Positions 34,221-43,291 of a DNA stretch of 64,000 nucleotides are shown in pieces. The DNA lies in assembly GCF_000701505.1 (NCBI RefSeq), contig NZ_JNJB01000005.1, forward strand, positions 124,001-188,000. Reading direction: 5' to 3'. Below the pieces are notes generated by a model, which was not told the origin of the DNA, searched no databases, and was given only the letters and a program-made list of their open reading frames with translations. The translations under genes were made by a program, and so were the position numbers. Each line of letters starts with the position of its first letter. Position 1 is the first letter of the stretch. This DNA is from Dyadobacter crusticola DSM 16708 (GTDB taxonomy: Bacteria > Bacteroidota > Bacteroidia > Cytophagales > Spirosomataceae).

Positions 34221-34610
34221 TTCCAAGATTGGCTCTCGCCATTTAATGTATGGTTTTGTCCAAAAATAGAGAAATAATCGCGATTTGCTGAACAGCAGCC
34301 GAATTATCTATGGCGTTATATGCGACAATATCGTTTAAAGCTGTTTAAGGGAGTTTGCATGCATTTTCCTAAATAATCCGCTGTTTTAAGAGGCATTTCA
34401 CAAGTTTTTGCAAGTTTTTTTGTGAAAACCGCTCGTGCTAAAACTTCCCTCGATTATAAAAAAAGTACATCTTTTACTGACAATACTACCACAAACGCAA
34501 TATTATTCTGCGTATACCGAATTTTTCTTATTTTTTATTTTTTGGAAATACATTTTTGCATTAATATTGTGCCGTTCAAATTATTCGTCACCACTTTATC
34601 TAGTACTATT
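34221..34610. other. Long intergenic leader before glutamine synthetase
   Basis: 390 bases between the divergent rsmE and glutamine synthetase genes. It is AT-rich near 34500-34560. One frame is open from 34422 into the synthetase, but its translation there is low-complexity and unlike the family. A TACATTTTTG at about 34548 is a weak -7 candidate. No stable hairpin or riboswitch was recognised, but its length suggests regulation. Confidence 0.5.
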
Positions 34611-35621
34611 ATGTCTAAGTCCAAGCTGGAATATATTTGGTTGGATGGCTACAAGCCGACCCAAAGTCTACGCAGCAAAACCAAAATTGAAGATAATTTT
34701 AGCGGCAAATTGGAAGATTGCAGCAACTGGTCGTTTGACGGTTCGTCAACTGAGCAAGCGCTGGGCGGTTCTTCTGACTGTTTGTTGAAACCTGTCTACA
34801 TTATTCCGGATCCACAACGTAAGAATGGATATTTGGTAATGTGCGAAGTATTGAACGCCGACGGTACTCCTCACATTTCAAATGGCCGTGCAACTATCGA
34901 AGACGACGATAACGATTTCTGGTTTGGTTTTGAGCAGGAGTATTTTCTTTGGGACAACGAAACCAACAAGCCACTGGGCTTCCCTGCAAACGGGTACCCT
35001 GCACCACAAGGTCCATACTACTGTTCAGTAGGCGCACAAAACGCATTCGGCCGCGAGATCATCGAAGAACACCTTGATGCTTGTCTTGAAGCAGGCTTAA
35101 ATGTAGAAGGTATCAATGCAGAAGTTGCTGCCGGTCAGTGGGAATTCCAGATTTTTGCAAAAGGCGCGAAAGAAGCTGGTGACCAGATCTGGTTGGGACG
35201 TTACCTTTTGGAGCGTATCGGCGAGAAGTATGGTGTATCTATCAACTGGCACTGCAAGCCGCTTGGCGCACTTGACTGGAATGGTAGCGGTATGCACGCT
35301 AACTTCTCTAACACAGCATTGAGAACCGCCGGTAGCAAAGAAGTATTCGACAAAGTTTGCGAATCTTTCCGTCCGGTTGTGAAGGAACATATCGAAGTTT
35401 ACGGTGCAGATAACCACCTGCGTTTGACTGGAAAGCACGAAACTGCTTCTATCCACGATTTCAGCTACGGTGTTTCTGACCGCGGTGCATCAATCCGTAT
35501 CCCTGTTCTGGTTCCTCAGAAAGGATGGAGCGGATACCTGGAAGATCGTCGCCCTAACTCGGCTGCTGATCCTTACAAAGTAGCTGCACGTATCATCAAA
35601 ACTGTTAAATCTGCGATTTAG
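34611..35621 (+). CDS. glnII: Glutamine synthetase type II (eukaryotic-like GSII)
   Basis: Makes glutamine from glutamate and ammonia with ATP. The sequence is GSII-like: KLEYIWLDGYKPTQSLRSKT, the WSFDGSSTEQA motif, GFEQEYFLWD, NAEVAAGQWEFQI and NWHCKPLGALDWNGSGMHANFS near the active site. At 336 residues it has the compact GSII length. The start at 34611 is chosen because the frame upstream adds 63 non-family residues. A terminator follows. A GSIII gene lies nearby on the other strand, so the cell carries two unrelated synthetase types here. Confidence 0.95.
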   Translation: MSKSKLEYIWLDGYKPTQSLRSKTKIEDNFSGKLEDCSNWSFDGSSTEQALGGSSDCLLKPVYIIPDPQRKNGYLVMCEVLNADGTPHISNGRATIEDDDNDFWFGFEQEYFLWDNETNKPLGFPANGYPAPQGPYYCSVGAQNAFGREIIEEHLDACLEAGLNVEGINAEVAAGQWEFQIFAKGAKEAGDQIWLGRYLLERIGEKYGVSINWHCKPLGALDWNGSGMHANFSNTALRTAGSKEVFDKVCESFRPVVKEHIEVYGADNHLRLTGKHETASIHDFSYGVSDRGASIRIPVLVPQKGWSGYLEDRRPNSAADPYKVAARIIKTVKSAI

Positions 35622-35642
35622 TCGCATTGACATACGATTAAC

Positions 35643-35670
35643 AAAAAAGCCACCTTGCGGTGGCTTTTTT
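35643..35670. terminator. Bidirectional terminator after GSII gene
   Basis: AAAAAGCCACC pairs with GGTGGCTTTTTT around a 4-base loop, with A residues on one side and T on the other. It can end both the GSII gene and the convergent acidic-protein gene that stops at 35698. Confidence 0.85.
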
Positions 35671-35697
35671 GTTGTATCAACTTGAAGATCAATCGGA

Positions 35698-36249
35698 TCA
35701 ATCCTCGTCTTCGCTTCCTGTGAAGGAATACAATGTCGGGTCAAGCTGAACCCGGTCTGCATTGAACAATGCAATAAATTCATCTATTACCTTGTCAGTG
35801 ATCTCCGTTTTGTTCAGACCAACTTCCAGGCCCACACCGTATTCAAATGTATCGTCGATCTGCACATGCTCGCGGACGGTGATCTCTTCATTTTCTTCGA
35901 TCTCTTCGATAAATTCCGTGAGCAGCAATTCGGCTTCATCTTCATCTTCCTCGCTGATCTTATAGTCTGCGGGACGCTCATCCTGTGAAACGTAATGCGG
36001 CATTTCCTTCTTCAAACGCTCCAGAGCAGCGTCGTAAACAAGGGTGGAATGGTGTAACCGTAATGTATAAATCAATGCGTCGTAAATCACTTCCGACTCT
36101 TTATACATACCAACAAACTGCACGTGTGCATGTTCGTTGTTTTCATCTTCGTCTTCAAATTCATCATCAACGTAGATGAAGTTGGCTCTCTCGGCTTTGC
36201 ATTCCCTTCTCAGCTGAGCAATTTCTTCTGGATCGAATCCCGGATTCAT
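35698..36249 (-). CDS. Acidic conserved hypothetical protein downstream of GSIII
   Basis: A 183-residue protein, very rich in Glu and Asp, including runs in the middle (EEDEDEAELLLTEFIEEIEENEE). No domain was recognised and no signal or membrane segment is present. It lies 36 bases downstream of the GSIII gene on the same strand and is probably cotranscribed with it. It could bind or regulate the synthetase or act elsewhere; only the position supports this. Confidence 0.65.
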   Translation of the reverse strand: MNPGFDPEEIAQLRRECKAERANFIYVDDEFEDEDENNEHAHVQFVGMYKESEVIYDALIYTLRLHHSTLVYDAALERLKKEMPHYVSQDERPADYKISEEDEDEAELLLTEFIEEIEENEEITVREHVQIDDTFEYGVGLEVGLNKTEITDKVIDEFIALFNADRVQLDPTLYSFTGSEDED

Positions 36250-36285
36250 GATTTACAATGTTTGTTACTTAATAAGCTGTGTAAT

Positions 36286-38472
36286 TTACTCCAAAAATAG
36301 CATTTCGCGGTACTTTGCCAAAGGCCAATCTTCATCATCGATCAGCAATTCAAGCTTATCGACGTGGTAACGGATCTCTTCAAAAAATCCTTTCACCTCT
36401 GAACCGTAGTGTTTTGCGCGTTCAAAGAGGTTTTCAATGTTGTTTGCGGTCTTCCGGCTTTCTGTCATTTCGTGTACCAGACGTTTGATCACGACAATGT
36501 GCGTGGAGATATCCCGGATAATTTCCTTGATTGGCTCCGCTTCTTCCAGCATTTCCAGGTCGGTAAGTGCCCGGGCTGTCTGCGCAAGCTTAAACTGGTA
36601 CTTAACCACTGTCGAAACAATGTGGTTCAATGCAAGGTCACCGATCACACGTGATTCAATTTGCAGCTTTTTGACGTAGTTTTCCAGCTCGATCTCATAG
36701 CGCGCGTGCAGCTCTCTTGAAGTAAGAACACCCATTTTCTCGAAAACAGTGATCGTCTTTTCCGTTTTATAAGCATAAAGCGCATCATAGGTAGCGCTGA
36801 TATTGCTTAATCCGCGCTCTTTTGCCATTTGTACCCACTCCTCGGAATAACCGTTTCCTTCAAAAAGGATGTTTTTGGATTCGGTAAAATAACGTTTGAG
36901 GATTTCCACGGTCGCTACTTTCTTCTCTTCTCCTGCGGCCAGCCGCTCGTCCATTTCCCTTTTAAACTCCATTAACTGATTAGCTACGATCGTGTTCAAA
37001 ACTATCATGGGAGAAGCACTGTTCTGCGCACTTCCCACGGCGCGGTACTCGAATTTATTTCCCGTAAAACAAAAAGGCGAAGTCCGGTTCCGGTCTGTAT
37101 TATCGCGCTGTAAGTTGGGAATGCGGGATATGCCTAGCTTATAGTAAAAGTTCTCTCCTTTTTCGAGCGTGATTTCTCCTTTGTTGACCAGCTCTTCCAG
37201 CATGTTTGTCAACTCATTTCCCAAAAACACAGACACAATGGAAGGCGGGGCTTCATTCGCGCCCAGGCGATGCTCGTTACCAGCAGAAGATATAGACGCG
37301 CGCAGCAGGTCAGCGTGATCGTGGACTGCTTTGACAACATTCAGAAGAAAAGTGAGGAAGCGCAGGTTCTCTTTAGGTTTTGAAGTAGGCGCGAGCAGGT
37401 TAATGCCCGTGTCAGTACCCAGCGACCAGTTATTATGCTTGCCGCTTCCATTGATTCCGGCAAAAGGTTTTTCATGAAAAAGGACCTGGAAATTATGCTT
37501 GTCCCCTACCTTCTGCATTAAATCCATTAACAATGCATTGTGGTCGATCGCCAGGTTCACTTCTTCAAAAGTGGGCGCGCATTCAAATTGGCCGGGTGCA
37601 ACTTCATTGTGCCGGGTACGCACGGGAATTCCCAGCTTTAAAGCCTCAAATTCGAAATCTACCATAAATGCATTGACGCGCGGAGAAATAGATCCGAAGT
37701 AATGATCGTCAAGCTGCTGTCCACGCGCCGGGCTGTGACCAAACACGGTTCTTCCCGCCATCAAAAGATCGGGTCGGGCGTAGTACAAGGCCTTGTCAAC
37801 CAGGAAGTATTCCTGCTCAATGCCCAGCGTTGGAGTGACCTTGCTCACATCGCGGTTGAAAAACTGGCACACCCCGGTGGCAGCTTTGTCGAGCATAACC
37901 AGCGAGCGCAGCAATGGAGCCTTGTAGTCCAGCGCCTCGCCTGTGTATGAAATGAAGACGGAAGGAATGCACAAAGTTTTGCCGCCGGCGCCATTGTCCA
38001 TTAAAAATGCGGGTGAACTAGGGTCCCAGCCGGTATATCCCCGTGCTTCGAATGTGGCGCGCAAGCCGCCGCTTGGAAAAGAAGAGGCATCGGGTTCCTG
38101 CTGTACAAGCGCGCTGCCTTTGAATTTTTCAACCGCGCGTCCATCCATTGTCAAGTCAAAGAACGAATCGTGCTTTTCAGCGGTTGTACCTGTCAAAGGC
38201 TGAAACCAGTGCGTATAGTGAGTTGCGCCTTTTGAGATTGCCCAGGATTTCATAGCTGCGGAAACTTCGTCTGCTACTTCCCGGTCGATCGTTGATCCTG
38301 AACGGATTGCAGTTGAAACCTTGGCGTAAGCCTCTGCCGAAAGCAGGGTTTTCATTACTTCATCATTAAAAGTATTGCTTCCGTACAGATCGGCTACTTT
38401 TTCAACGGGAGGAGTTAAGACGGGCGAAACCCGCCCTTGGGCGATTTCAAATGCCTTGGAACGAAATGTCAT
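36286..38472 (-). CDS. glnN: Glutamine synthetase type III (GSIII)
   Basis: Large 728-residue glutamine synthetase of the GSIII class, typical of Bacteroidota and cyanobacteria. Conserved elements include TGTTAEKHDSF and GGLRATFEARGYTGWDPSSP in the N-terminal half, EQEYFLVDKALYYARPDL, NEVAPGQFECAP, NGSGKHNNWSLGTDTG and the later GNEHRLGANEAPPS. It acts as a dodecamer in known members. A promoter with TAATTTTG at 38501-38508 lies close upstream. It is convergent in layout with the GSII unit via the acidic downstream gene. The two synthetases probably serve different nitrogen conditions. Confidence 0.95.
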   Translation of the reverse strand: MTFRSKAFEIAQGRVSPVLTPPVEKVADLYGSNTFNDEVMKTLLSAEAYAKVSTAIRSGSTIDREVADEVSAAMKSWAISKGATHYTHWFQPLTGTTAEKHDSFFDLTMDGRAVEKFKGSALVQQEPDASSFPSGGLRATFEARGYTGWDPSSPAFLMDNGAGGKTLCIPSVFISYTGEALDYKAPLLRSLVMLDKAATGVCQFFNRDVSKVTPTLGIEQEYFLVDKALYYARPDLLMAGRTVFGHSPARGQQLDDHYFGSISPRVNAFMVDFEFEALKLGIPVRTRHNEVAPGQFECAPTFEEVNLAIDHNALLMDLMQKVGDKHNFQVLFHEKPFAGINGSGKHNNWSLGTDTGINLLAPTSKPKENLRFLTFLLNVVKAVHDHADLLRASISSAGNEHRLGANEAPPSIVSVFLGNELTNMLEELVNKGEITLEKGENFYYKLGISRIPNLQRDNTDRNRTSPFCFTGNKFEYRAVGSAQNSASPMIVLNTIVANQLMEFKREMDERLAAGEEKKVATVEILKRYFTESKNILFEGNGYSEEWVQMAKERGLSNISATYDALYAYKTEKTITVFEKMGVLTSRELHARYEIELENYVKKLQIESRVIGDLALNHIVSTVVKYQFKLAQTARALTDLEMLEEAEPIKEIIRDISTHIVVIKRLVHEMTESRKTANNIENLFERAKHYGSEVKGFFEEIRYHVDKLELLIDDEDWPLAKYREMLFLE

Positions 38473-38500
38473 GTATTCAATCAGTTATATTAAATCTCCC

Positions 38501-38532
38501 CAAAATTATTTATTTAAGGATAGCAACAACAA
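38501..38532 (-). promoter_or_regulatory. Candidate promoter of GSIII gene
   Basis: On the minus strand, TAATTTTG (38501-38508) matches the -7 consensus and TTG triplets at 38527-38532 sit 18 to 21 bases upstream. The predicted leader is about 25 bases before the ATG at 38472. Confidence 0.5.
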
Positions 38533-38622
38533 TGCTGGGTACATTTTCACATTTATGTTTTGTCGCTGATCGCACATAATACTCATTTTTAAGAACTTTA
38601 CGGAATATTTTGATTGACACCA

Positions 38623-40458
38623 ATGCGTAAAAGAATAGAATTGTTTGCCCTGTACGGGCTGAGCTGGGTCCTGCTTTTCCAGTTTTTCCGCCTCGTTTTC
38701 CTGACATACCACTACCCGAAAACGCTCGAACTTCCCTCTTCCCTCTGGGTGCAAAGTGCAACACACGGTCTGCGAATGGACATTTCCTTTGCAGCTTACA
38801 TATTGGCGATCCCGACGATCCTGCTGATTTTCACTGCCCGGCAATGGAACTGGTACAAGCGCTTTATGCTCGTTTACAGCAGTGTACTCGCATTTTTGAT
38901 CGTGACACTCACAGTAATTGACCTCGAACTTTTCAAAGCTTGGGGATTTCGGATCGATAGTACTTCCCTTCATTATCTTGAAACTCCCGGAGAAGCACTT
39001 GCCTCCGCAGGCGCCGCGCCGGTACTGCCGCTTTTGGTATTATTGATCGCCTTGCTTGCACTCACCATTACAATATTGCGCAACATTGTAACGCGGAGTG
39101 TGGCCGACTTCGATTTTACGAAGTTCGTTTACACAGTACCGGTTTTCCTGGTCCTTTCGGCTGCATTGATTATCCCGATACGCGGAGGCTTTCAGCTGGC
39201 TCCCATGAATGAAAGCGCAGTGTTTTTTTCGGACAAGAGCTTCGCGAACTACGCTGCTGTCAACGTTCCCTGGAACTACATGAGCTCCATTATCAATGCC
39301 TCTTATTCAAACAAAAATCCATTTATATATAGTGATGAAGCGCAGGCGCAAAGGCTTGTTCACGAACTTTATCAAACCCAGGGAGATACGGAGCACGTAC
39401 TCGATTCAACATCAAAGCTGAATGTGATTGTGATTATCTGGGAAAGTTTTACGGCCAAGATTTCGTCCAGTTTTAATGGGGTACCGGGCGTTACGCCGCA
39501 ATTTGACAAGCTTGCCCACGAGGGAATTTTGTTTACAAACATGTACGCGAGTGGCAACCGGAGCGACAAAGGCCTGGTAGCGATCATGAGCGGGTACCCT
39601 GCCCAGCCCACGCATTCTATCATCAAAATACCTAAAAAGACGAGCACGCTGCCTTCCCTGCCGAGAGAGTTTCGGAAAAATGGCTGGCGGACTTCGTTTT
39701 ATTATGGCGGTGAAACCGAGTTTGCCAATATGAAATCCTATTTGCTGCAGGATAATTTTGACAGGATCGTTGACAAGAATGATTTTCACAAAGCGGATAT
39801 GAATTCAAAATGGGGCGCTCACGATCACGTGGTGCTGGACAGGCTGCTGACTGATCTTGACAAAGAAAAAGAACCGTTTTTCGCAACCCTTTTCACGTTG
39901 AGCAGCCACGAGCCGTTTGAAGTTCCCGTAAAAACGGCCATTCAAGGCAATGATTCTGAACATCTTTTCCTGAATGCGCACCATTATACCGATGCGGCAA
40001 TCGGCAACTTTATTCGAAAAGCGAAATCAAAACCCTGGTGGAAGAGTACGCTCATTGTGATACTCGCTGATCATGGCCACCCGCTGCCTTATACGAAAAA
40101 GACAAAACCCTCGGAGTTTCACATTCCGATGCTCTGGCTAGGCGGCGGGCTTGCAAGTTCAAACAGGAAGGTAGATGCTCTGTGTTCTCAAACAGACCTG
40201 GCCGCTACATTGCTGAACCAAGTCAAATTACCCGCCGGACAATTCGTTTGGAGCAAGGATATTTTTACTGCCAACCGGAATTCGTTTTCCTATTTCGCAT
40301 TCAATAATGGACTTGGCTGGATCAGGACGGGCGGTTTTTTGATCCGGGATAACATTGGTGGAAATATCACGGAAAAGGAAGGAACGTTGGATCATTCGGA
40401 AGAGGATCTGGCGAAAGCCTACCTGCAAGCTTCTTTCGGAGATTATATAAAGCGTTGA
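38623..40458 (+). CDS. LTA-synthase-like membrane sulfatase family protein
   Basis: About five membrane helices fill residues 1-195, followed by an extracytoplasmic alkaline-phosphatase-fold sulfatase/phosphotransferase domain. The catalytic part shows VIIWESFTAKISSSF, the nucleophile region NRSDKGLVAIMSGYPAQP (a Ser where LtaS has Thr), and the metal motif ILADHGHPLPY. At 611 residues it matches the LtaS/OpgB-like group. Bacteroidota lack lipoteichoic acid, so the substrate is more likely a lipid A, glycan or osmoregulated-glucan phosphate group. The ATG at 38623 is preferred to a TTG three codons earlier. Confidence 0.87.
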   Translation: MRKRIELFALYGLSWVLLFQFFRLVFLTYHYPKTLELPSSLWVQSATHGLRMDISFAAYILAIPTILLIFTARQWNWYKRFMLVYSSVLAFLIVTLTVIDLELFKAWGFRIDSTSLHYLETPGEALASAGAAPVLPLLVLLIALLALTITILRNIVTRSVADFDFTKFVYTVPVFLVLSAALIIPIRGGFQLAPMNESAVFFSDKSFANYAAVNVPWNYMSSIINASYSNKNPFIYSDEAQAQRLVHELYQTQGDTEHVLDSTSKLNVIVIIWESFTAKISSSFNGVPGVTPQFDKLAHEGILFTNMYASGNRSDKGLVAIMSGYPAQPTHSIIKIPKKTSTLPSLPREFRKNGWRTSFYYGGETEFANMKSYLLQDNFDRIVDKNDFHKADMNSKWGAHDHVVLDRLLTDLDKEKEPFFATLFTLSSHEPFEVPVKTAIQGNDSEHLFLNAHHYTDAAIGNFIRKAKSKPWWKSTLIVILADHGHPLPYTKKTKPSEFHIPMLWLGGGLASSNRKVDALCSQTDLAATLLNQVKLPAGQFVWSKDIFTANRNSFSYFAFNNGLGWIRTGGFLIRDNIGGNITEKEGTLDHSEEDLAKAYLQASFGDYIKR

Positions 40459-40495
40459 GGATAAAAGCTGTATTTTTGCGGGATAATCAGGAAAA

Positions 40496-41824
40496 ATGAA
40501 AAAAGTCGCTTTTTATACACTGGGCTGCAAGCTCAACTACTCAGAAAGCTCTTCGATCGCGAGAATGTTCGAAGCCAAAGGGCATTCGCGCGTTGAGTTC
40601 AATGAAAGCCCGGATGTTTTCATAATCAATACCTGCTCGGTCACCGAGAATGCAGATAAAAAATGCCGGAAAATCGTGCGGGAAGCCCAGAAGATCAATC
40701 CCGACGGGTATGTTGCAATCATTGGTTGTTACGCACAATTAAAGCCTGCGGAAATTTCGGAGATTCCCGGAGTTGATGCAGTACTAGGTGCTGCCGAGAA
40801 ATTCCGGCTTGCGGATTTGGTCGATACTTTTGAAAAAACACCGGTAGGTCAGCCAGCGAGAATTATGGCTTCGCATATTGATGAGGCAGTTGAGTACCAT
40901 ACCTCTTACTCGCTGAATGACAGAACGCGCACATTTTTGAAAGTCCAGGATGGATGCGATTATCCTTGCTCCTACTGCACCATTCCATTGGCCCGCGGCA
41001 AAAGCAGATCCGACAGCATTGAAAATATCGTGAAAGCCGCCAAAGAGATTGCAGCACGTGAAGTGAAAGAGATCGTGCTCACCGGCGTAAACATCGGAGA
41101 TTTCGGGATACAAAACGGAGAGCGCAAAGAGAGCTTTCTGGATTTGGTAAAAGCATTGGACGAAGTAGACGGCATTGAGCGGTTCCGCATTTCGTCAATC
41201 GAGCCTAACCTCCTGACTGACGAGATTATCGCATTCGTAGCCCAGTCCAAAAGATTTGTCCCCCACTTCCACATTCCGCTGCAATCCGGTTCCAATAAGG
41301 TATTGGGATTGATGAAGCGCAGGTACAAAAGAGAATTGTATGCCGAGCGGGTTACGAAAATTAAATCTTTGATGCCCGACTGCTGCATTGGAGTCGACGT
41401 TATTGTAGGTCACCCCGGCGAAACACAGGAGCTCTTTGAAGAGAGTTACCGCTTTTTAAACGAACTTGACATTTCTTACCTGCACGTATTTACCTACTCA
41501 GAAAGAGAAAATACAGCTGCTTTGGCGATTAAGCCGGTGGTACCGAAAAACATCCGAGCTGACAGATCAAAAATGCTGCACATTCTTTCTGACAAGAAAC
41601 GCCGCTTCTTCTATGAGCAGCAAATCGGAAAAACTGGAACTGTGCTCTTTGAAGATGAAGTTCAGGACGGGCAAATGCTCGGTTTCAGCGAAAATTATGT
41701 GCGGGTTTCCGTTAAATACGACCCTTTACTTATTAATGAAACCAAGTTTGTGAGATACGAGCAGCTGAATGAGGCCGGATTAATGGAGGTGACAGAGGCG
41801 GAAGCTGAAATACTTGTTCATTAA
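40496..41824 (+). CDS. mtaB: tRNA t6A37 methylthiotransferase MtaB
   Basis: Radical SAM enzyme that converts t6A37 to ms2t6A37 in tRNAs. The N-terminal UPF0004 domain has three cluster Cys residues (TLGCKLN, NTCSVTE, IGCYAQL). The radical SAM motif is DGCDYPCSYCTIPLARG, and a TRAM domain closes the C-terminus. At 442 residues it is complete. TATTTTTG at 40471-40478 is a possible -7 box, 18 bases before the start. It is convergent with the ammonium transporter gene. Confidence 0.95.
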   Translation: MKKVAFYTLGCKLNYSESSSIARMFEAKGHSRVEFNESPDVFIINTCSVTENADKKCRKIVREAQKINPDGYVAIIGCYAQLKPAEISEIPGVDAVLGAAEKFRLADLVDTFEKTPVGQPARIMASHIDEAVEYHTSYSLNDRTRTFLKVQDGCDYPCSYCTIPLARGKSRSDSIENIVKAAKEIAAREVKEIVLTGVNIGDFGIQNGERKESFLDLVKALDEVDGIERFRISSIEPNLLTDEIIAFVAQSKRFVPHFHIPLQSGSNKVLGLMKRRYKRELYAERVTKIKSLMPDCCIGVDVIVGHPGETQELFEESYRFLNELDISYLHVFTYSERENTAALAIKPVVPKNIRADRSKMLHILSDKKRRFFYEQQIGKTGTVLFEDEVQDGQMLGFSENYVRVSVKYDPLLINETKFVRYEQLNEAGLMEVTEAEAEILVH

Positions 41825-41871
41825 AGGGTAGCTGTTTTAGTCAAGGAATAGAAGATAGTAATGCAAAAAAG

Positions 41872-41899
41872 GGAAAGCCCGGCACTTGCCGGGCTTTCC
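41872..41899. terminator. Terminator shared by mtaB and amt
   Basis: GGAAAGCCCGGC pairs with GCCGGGCTTTCC around ACTT. It lies between convergent genes and can serve both strands, with A residues to the left and a weak T tract to the right. Confidence 0.8.
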
Positions 41900-41926
41900 T
41901 GATATTTATATAAACGTTGAGTAAAA

Positions 41927-43246
41927 TCAAGCCTCAACTAAGAACTCATCGTGTTGGCTGACATCCAAACCTGCTTTCTCATCCTGCTCAGAAACACGAA
42001 GCGGTAAAATTAGGTCGGTAACTTTCAAAAGAAGGAACGAACCGGCGAATGCGAAGGCAGATACGCCTACCAATGCAATTACGTGGTTGATGAACAACTT
42101 GGTTTCACCGAACGCAAGTCCCTGATCAACTACCAGCGAATTAACGCCGCTTGTAGCGAAAATACCGGTCATCAACATACCTACCATACCGCCTACACCG
42201 TGGCAAGGGAACACATCCAGTGTATCGTCCAAAGTAGAGCGTGTACGCAGGTGCGCTACATAGTTACTGATAATCGATGCAACAGTACCAATGAAAAGTG
42301 CCGCAGGAACAGTTACGAAACCAGCAGCAGGCGTGATCGCAACAAGACCTACAACCGCACCGATACAGAATCCAAGCGCAGATACTTTCTTGCCCTTTGC
42401 AGCGTCAAAAAGAACCCAAGCAAGACCAGCAGCACCAGCAGCAGTATTTGTAGTTGCGAAAGCAGTAACAGCGAGAGGACCAGCTGCAAGTGCCGAACCG
42501 GCGTTGAAGCCGAACCAGCCAAACCAAAGCAGACCTGTTCCCAAAAGAACAAACGGAATGTTTGCAGGCGGTAATGTATGATCTTCCAGTAGTGATTTAC
42601 GTCTTTTCAGGTAAAGTGCGCCAGCCAATGCAGCCCAGCCAGCAGACATGTGAACCACAGTTCCACCAGCGAAGTCAAGCACACCCATTTTGAAAAGGAT
42701 ACCGTCTGCATGCCAGGTCATGTGCGCAAGTGGTGCGTAGATGAAGATACAGAACAGGATAATAAACAATACATAAGAGCGGAAATTGATACGCTCAGCC
42801 ATTGAACCTGTTACCAACGCAGGTGTGATCACCGCGAACTTCATCTGGAACATTGCGAAAAGTGCGAACGGAATGGTTCCCCAAACAGGACCGTCCAAAA
42901 CACCTTTGAACATAAAGTGCGTAAAAGGATTTCCGACAACTCCGCCGAAATCGTCTCCGAAAGCGATACTAAAACCTACCACTACCCACAGCACGCTGAT
43001 TACGCCCATTGCGATAAAGCTTTGGAGCATTGTAGAAATCACGTTTTTGTTGTTGACCATCCCGCCATAGAAATAAGCCAGGCCGGGCGTCATCAGCAAT
43101 ACCAGCGCGGCCGAAACCAGCAACCAGGCTGTATCACCGGCGTTCACTCCTTCGGTGACAATTTGAGTCGGAACATTAGGTACGAAGGCACCGATAATGG
43201 CGATTACCAGAAGGATAATCAGTGGGATGAAACTGCGTTTTTCCAT
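41927..43246 (-). CDS. amt: Ammonium transporter
   Basis: A 439-residue Amt/Mep/Rh channel with about eleven membrane helices. Family motifs include VLLMTPGLAYFYGGMVNNKN, the pore-lining DFAGGTVVHMSAGWAALAGAL with its conserved His, and HGVGGMVGMLMTGIFAT with the second pore His. A short acidic tail ends it. It is 45 bases downstream of a porin gene on the same strand and is probably cotranscribed. Together with GSII and GSIII nearby it marks a nitrogen-assimilation region. No glnB/glnK gene is visible here. Confidence 0.95.
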   Translation of the reverse strand: MEKRSFIPLIILLVIAIIGAFVPNVPTQIVTEGVNAGDTAWLLVSAALVLLMTPGLAYFYGGMVNNKNVISTMLQSFIAMGVISVLWVVVGFSIAFGDDFGGVVGNPFTHFMFKGVLDGPVWGTIPFALFAMFQMKFAVITPALVTGSMAERINFRSYVLFIILFCIFIYAPLAHMTWHADGILFKMGVLDFAGGTVVHMSAGWAALAGALYLKRRKSLLEDHTLPPANIPFVLLGTGLLWFGWFGFNAGSALAAGPLAVTAFATTNTAAGAAGLAWVLFDAAKGKKVSALGFCIGAVVGLVAITPAAGFVTVPAALFIGTVASIISNYVAHLRTRSTLDDTLDVFPCHGVGGMVGMLMTGIFATSGVNSLVVDQGLAFGETKLFINHVIALVGVSAFAFAGSFLLLKVTDLILPLRVSEQDEKAGLDVSQHDEFLVEA

Positions 43247-43291
43247 TGTAAAAAATTATTATAGGTAGATTAAGAAGGTATGTTATAAAAA

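Noticed and set aside
34422..34610. N-terminal extension of glutamine synthetase
   Set aside because: The 63 extra residues are low-complexity, unlike GSII, and are encoded in an AT-rich leader; the family start is at 34611.
34221..34610. Riboswitch or glutamine-sensing leader
   Set aside because: I could not find a conserved stem or known glutamine-riboswitch motif; the region is only noted as a long leader.
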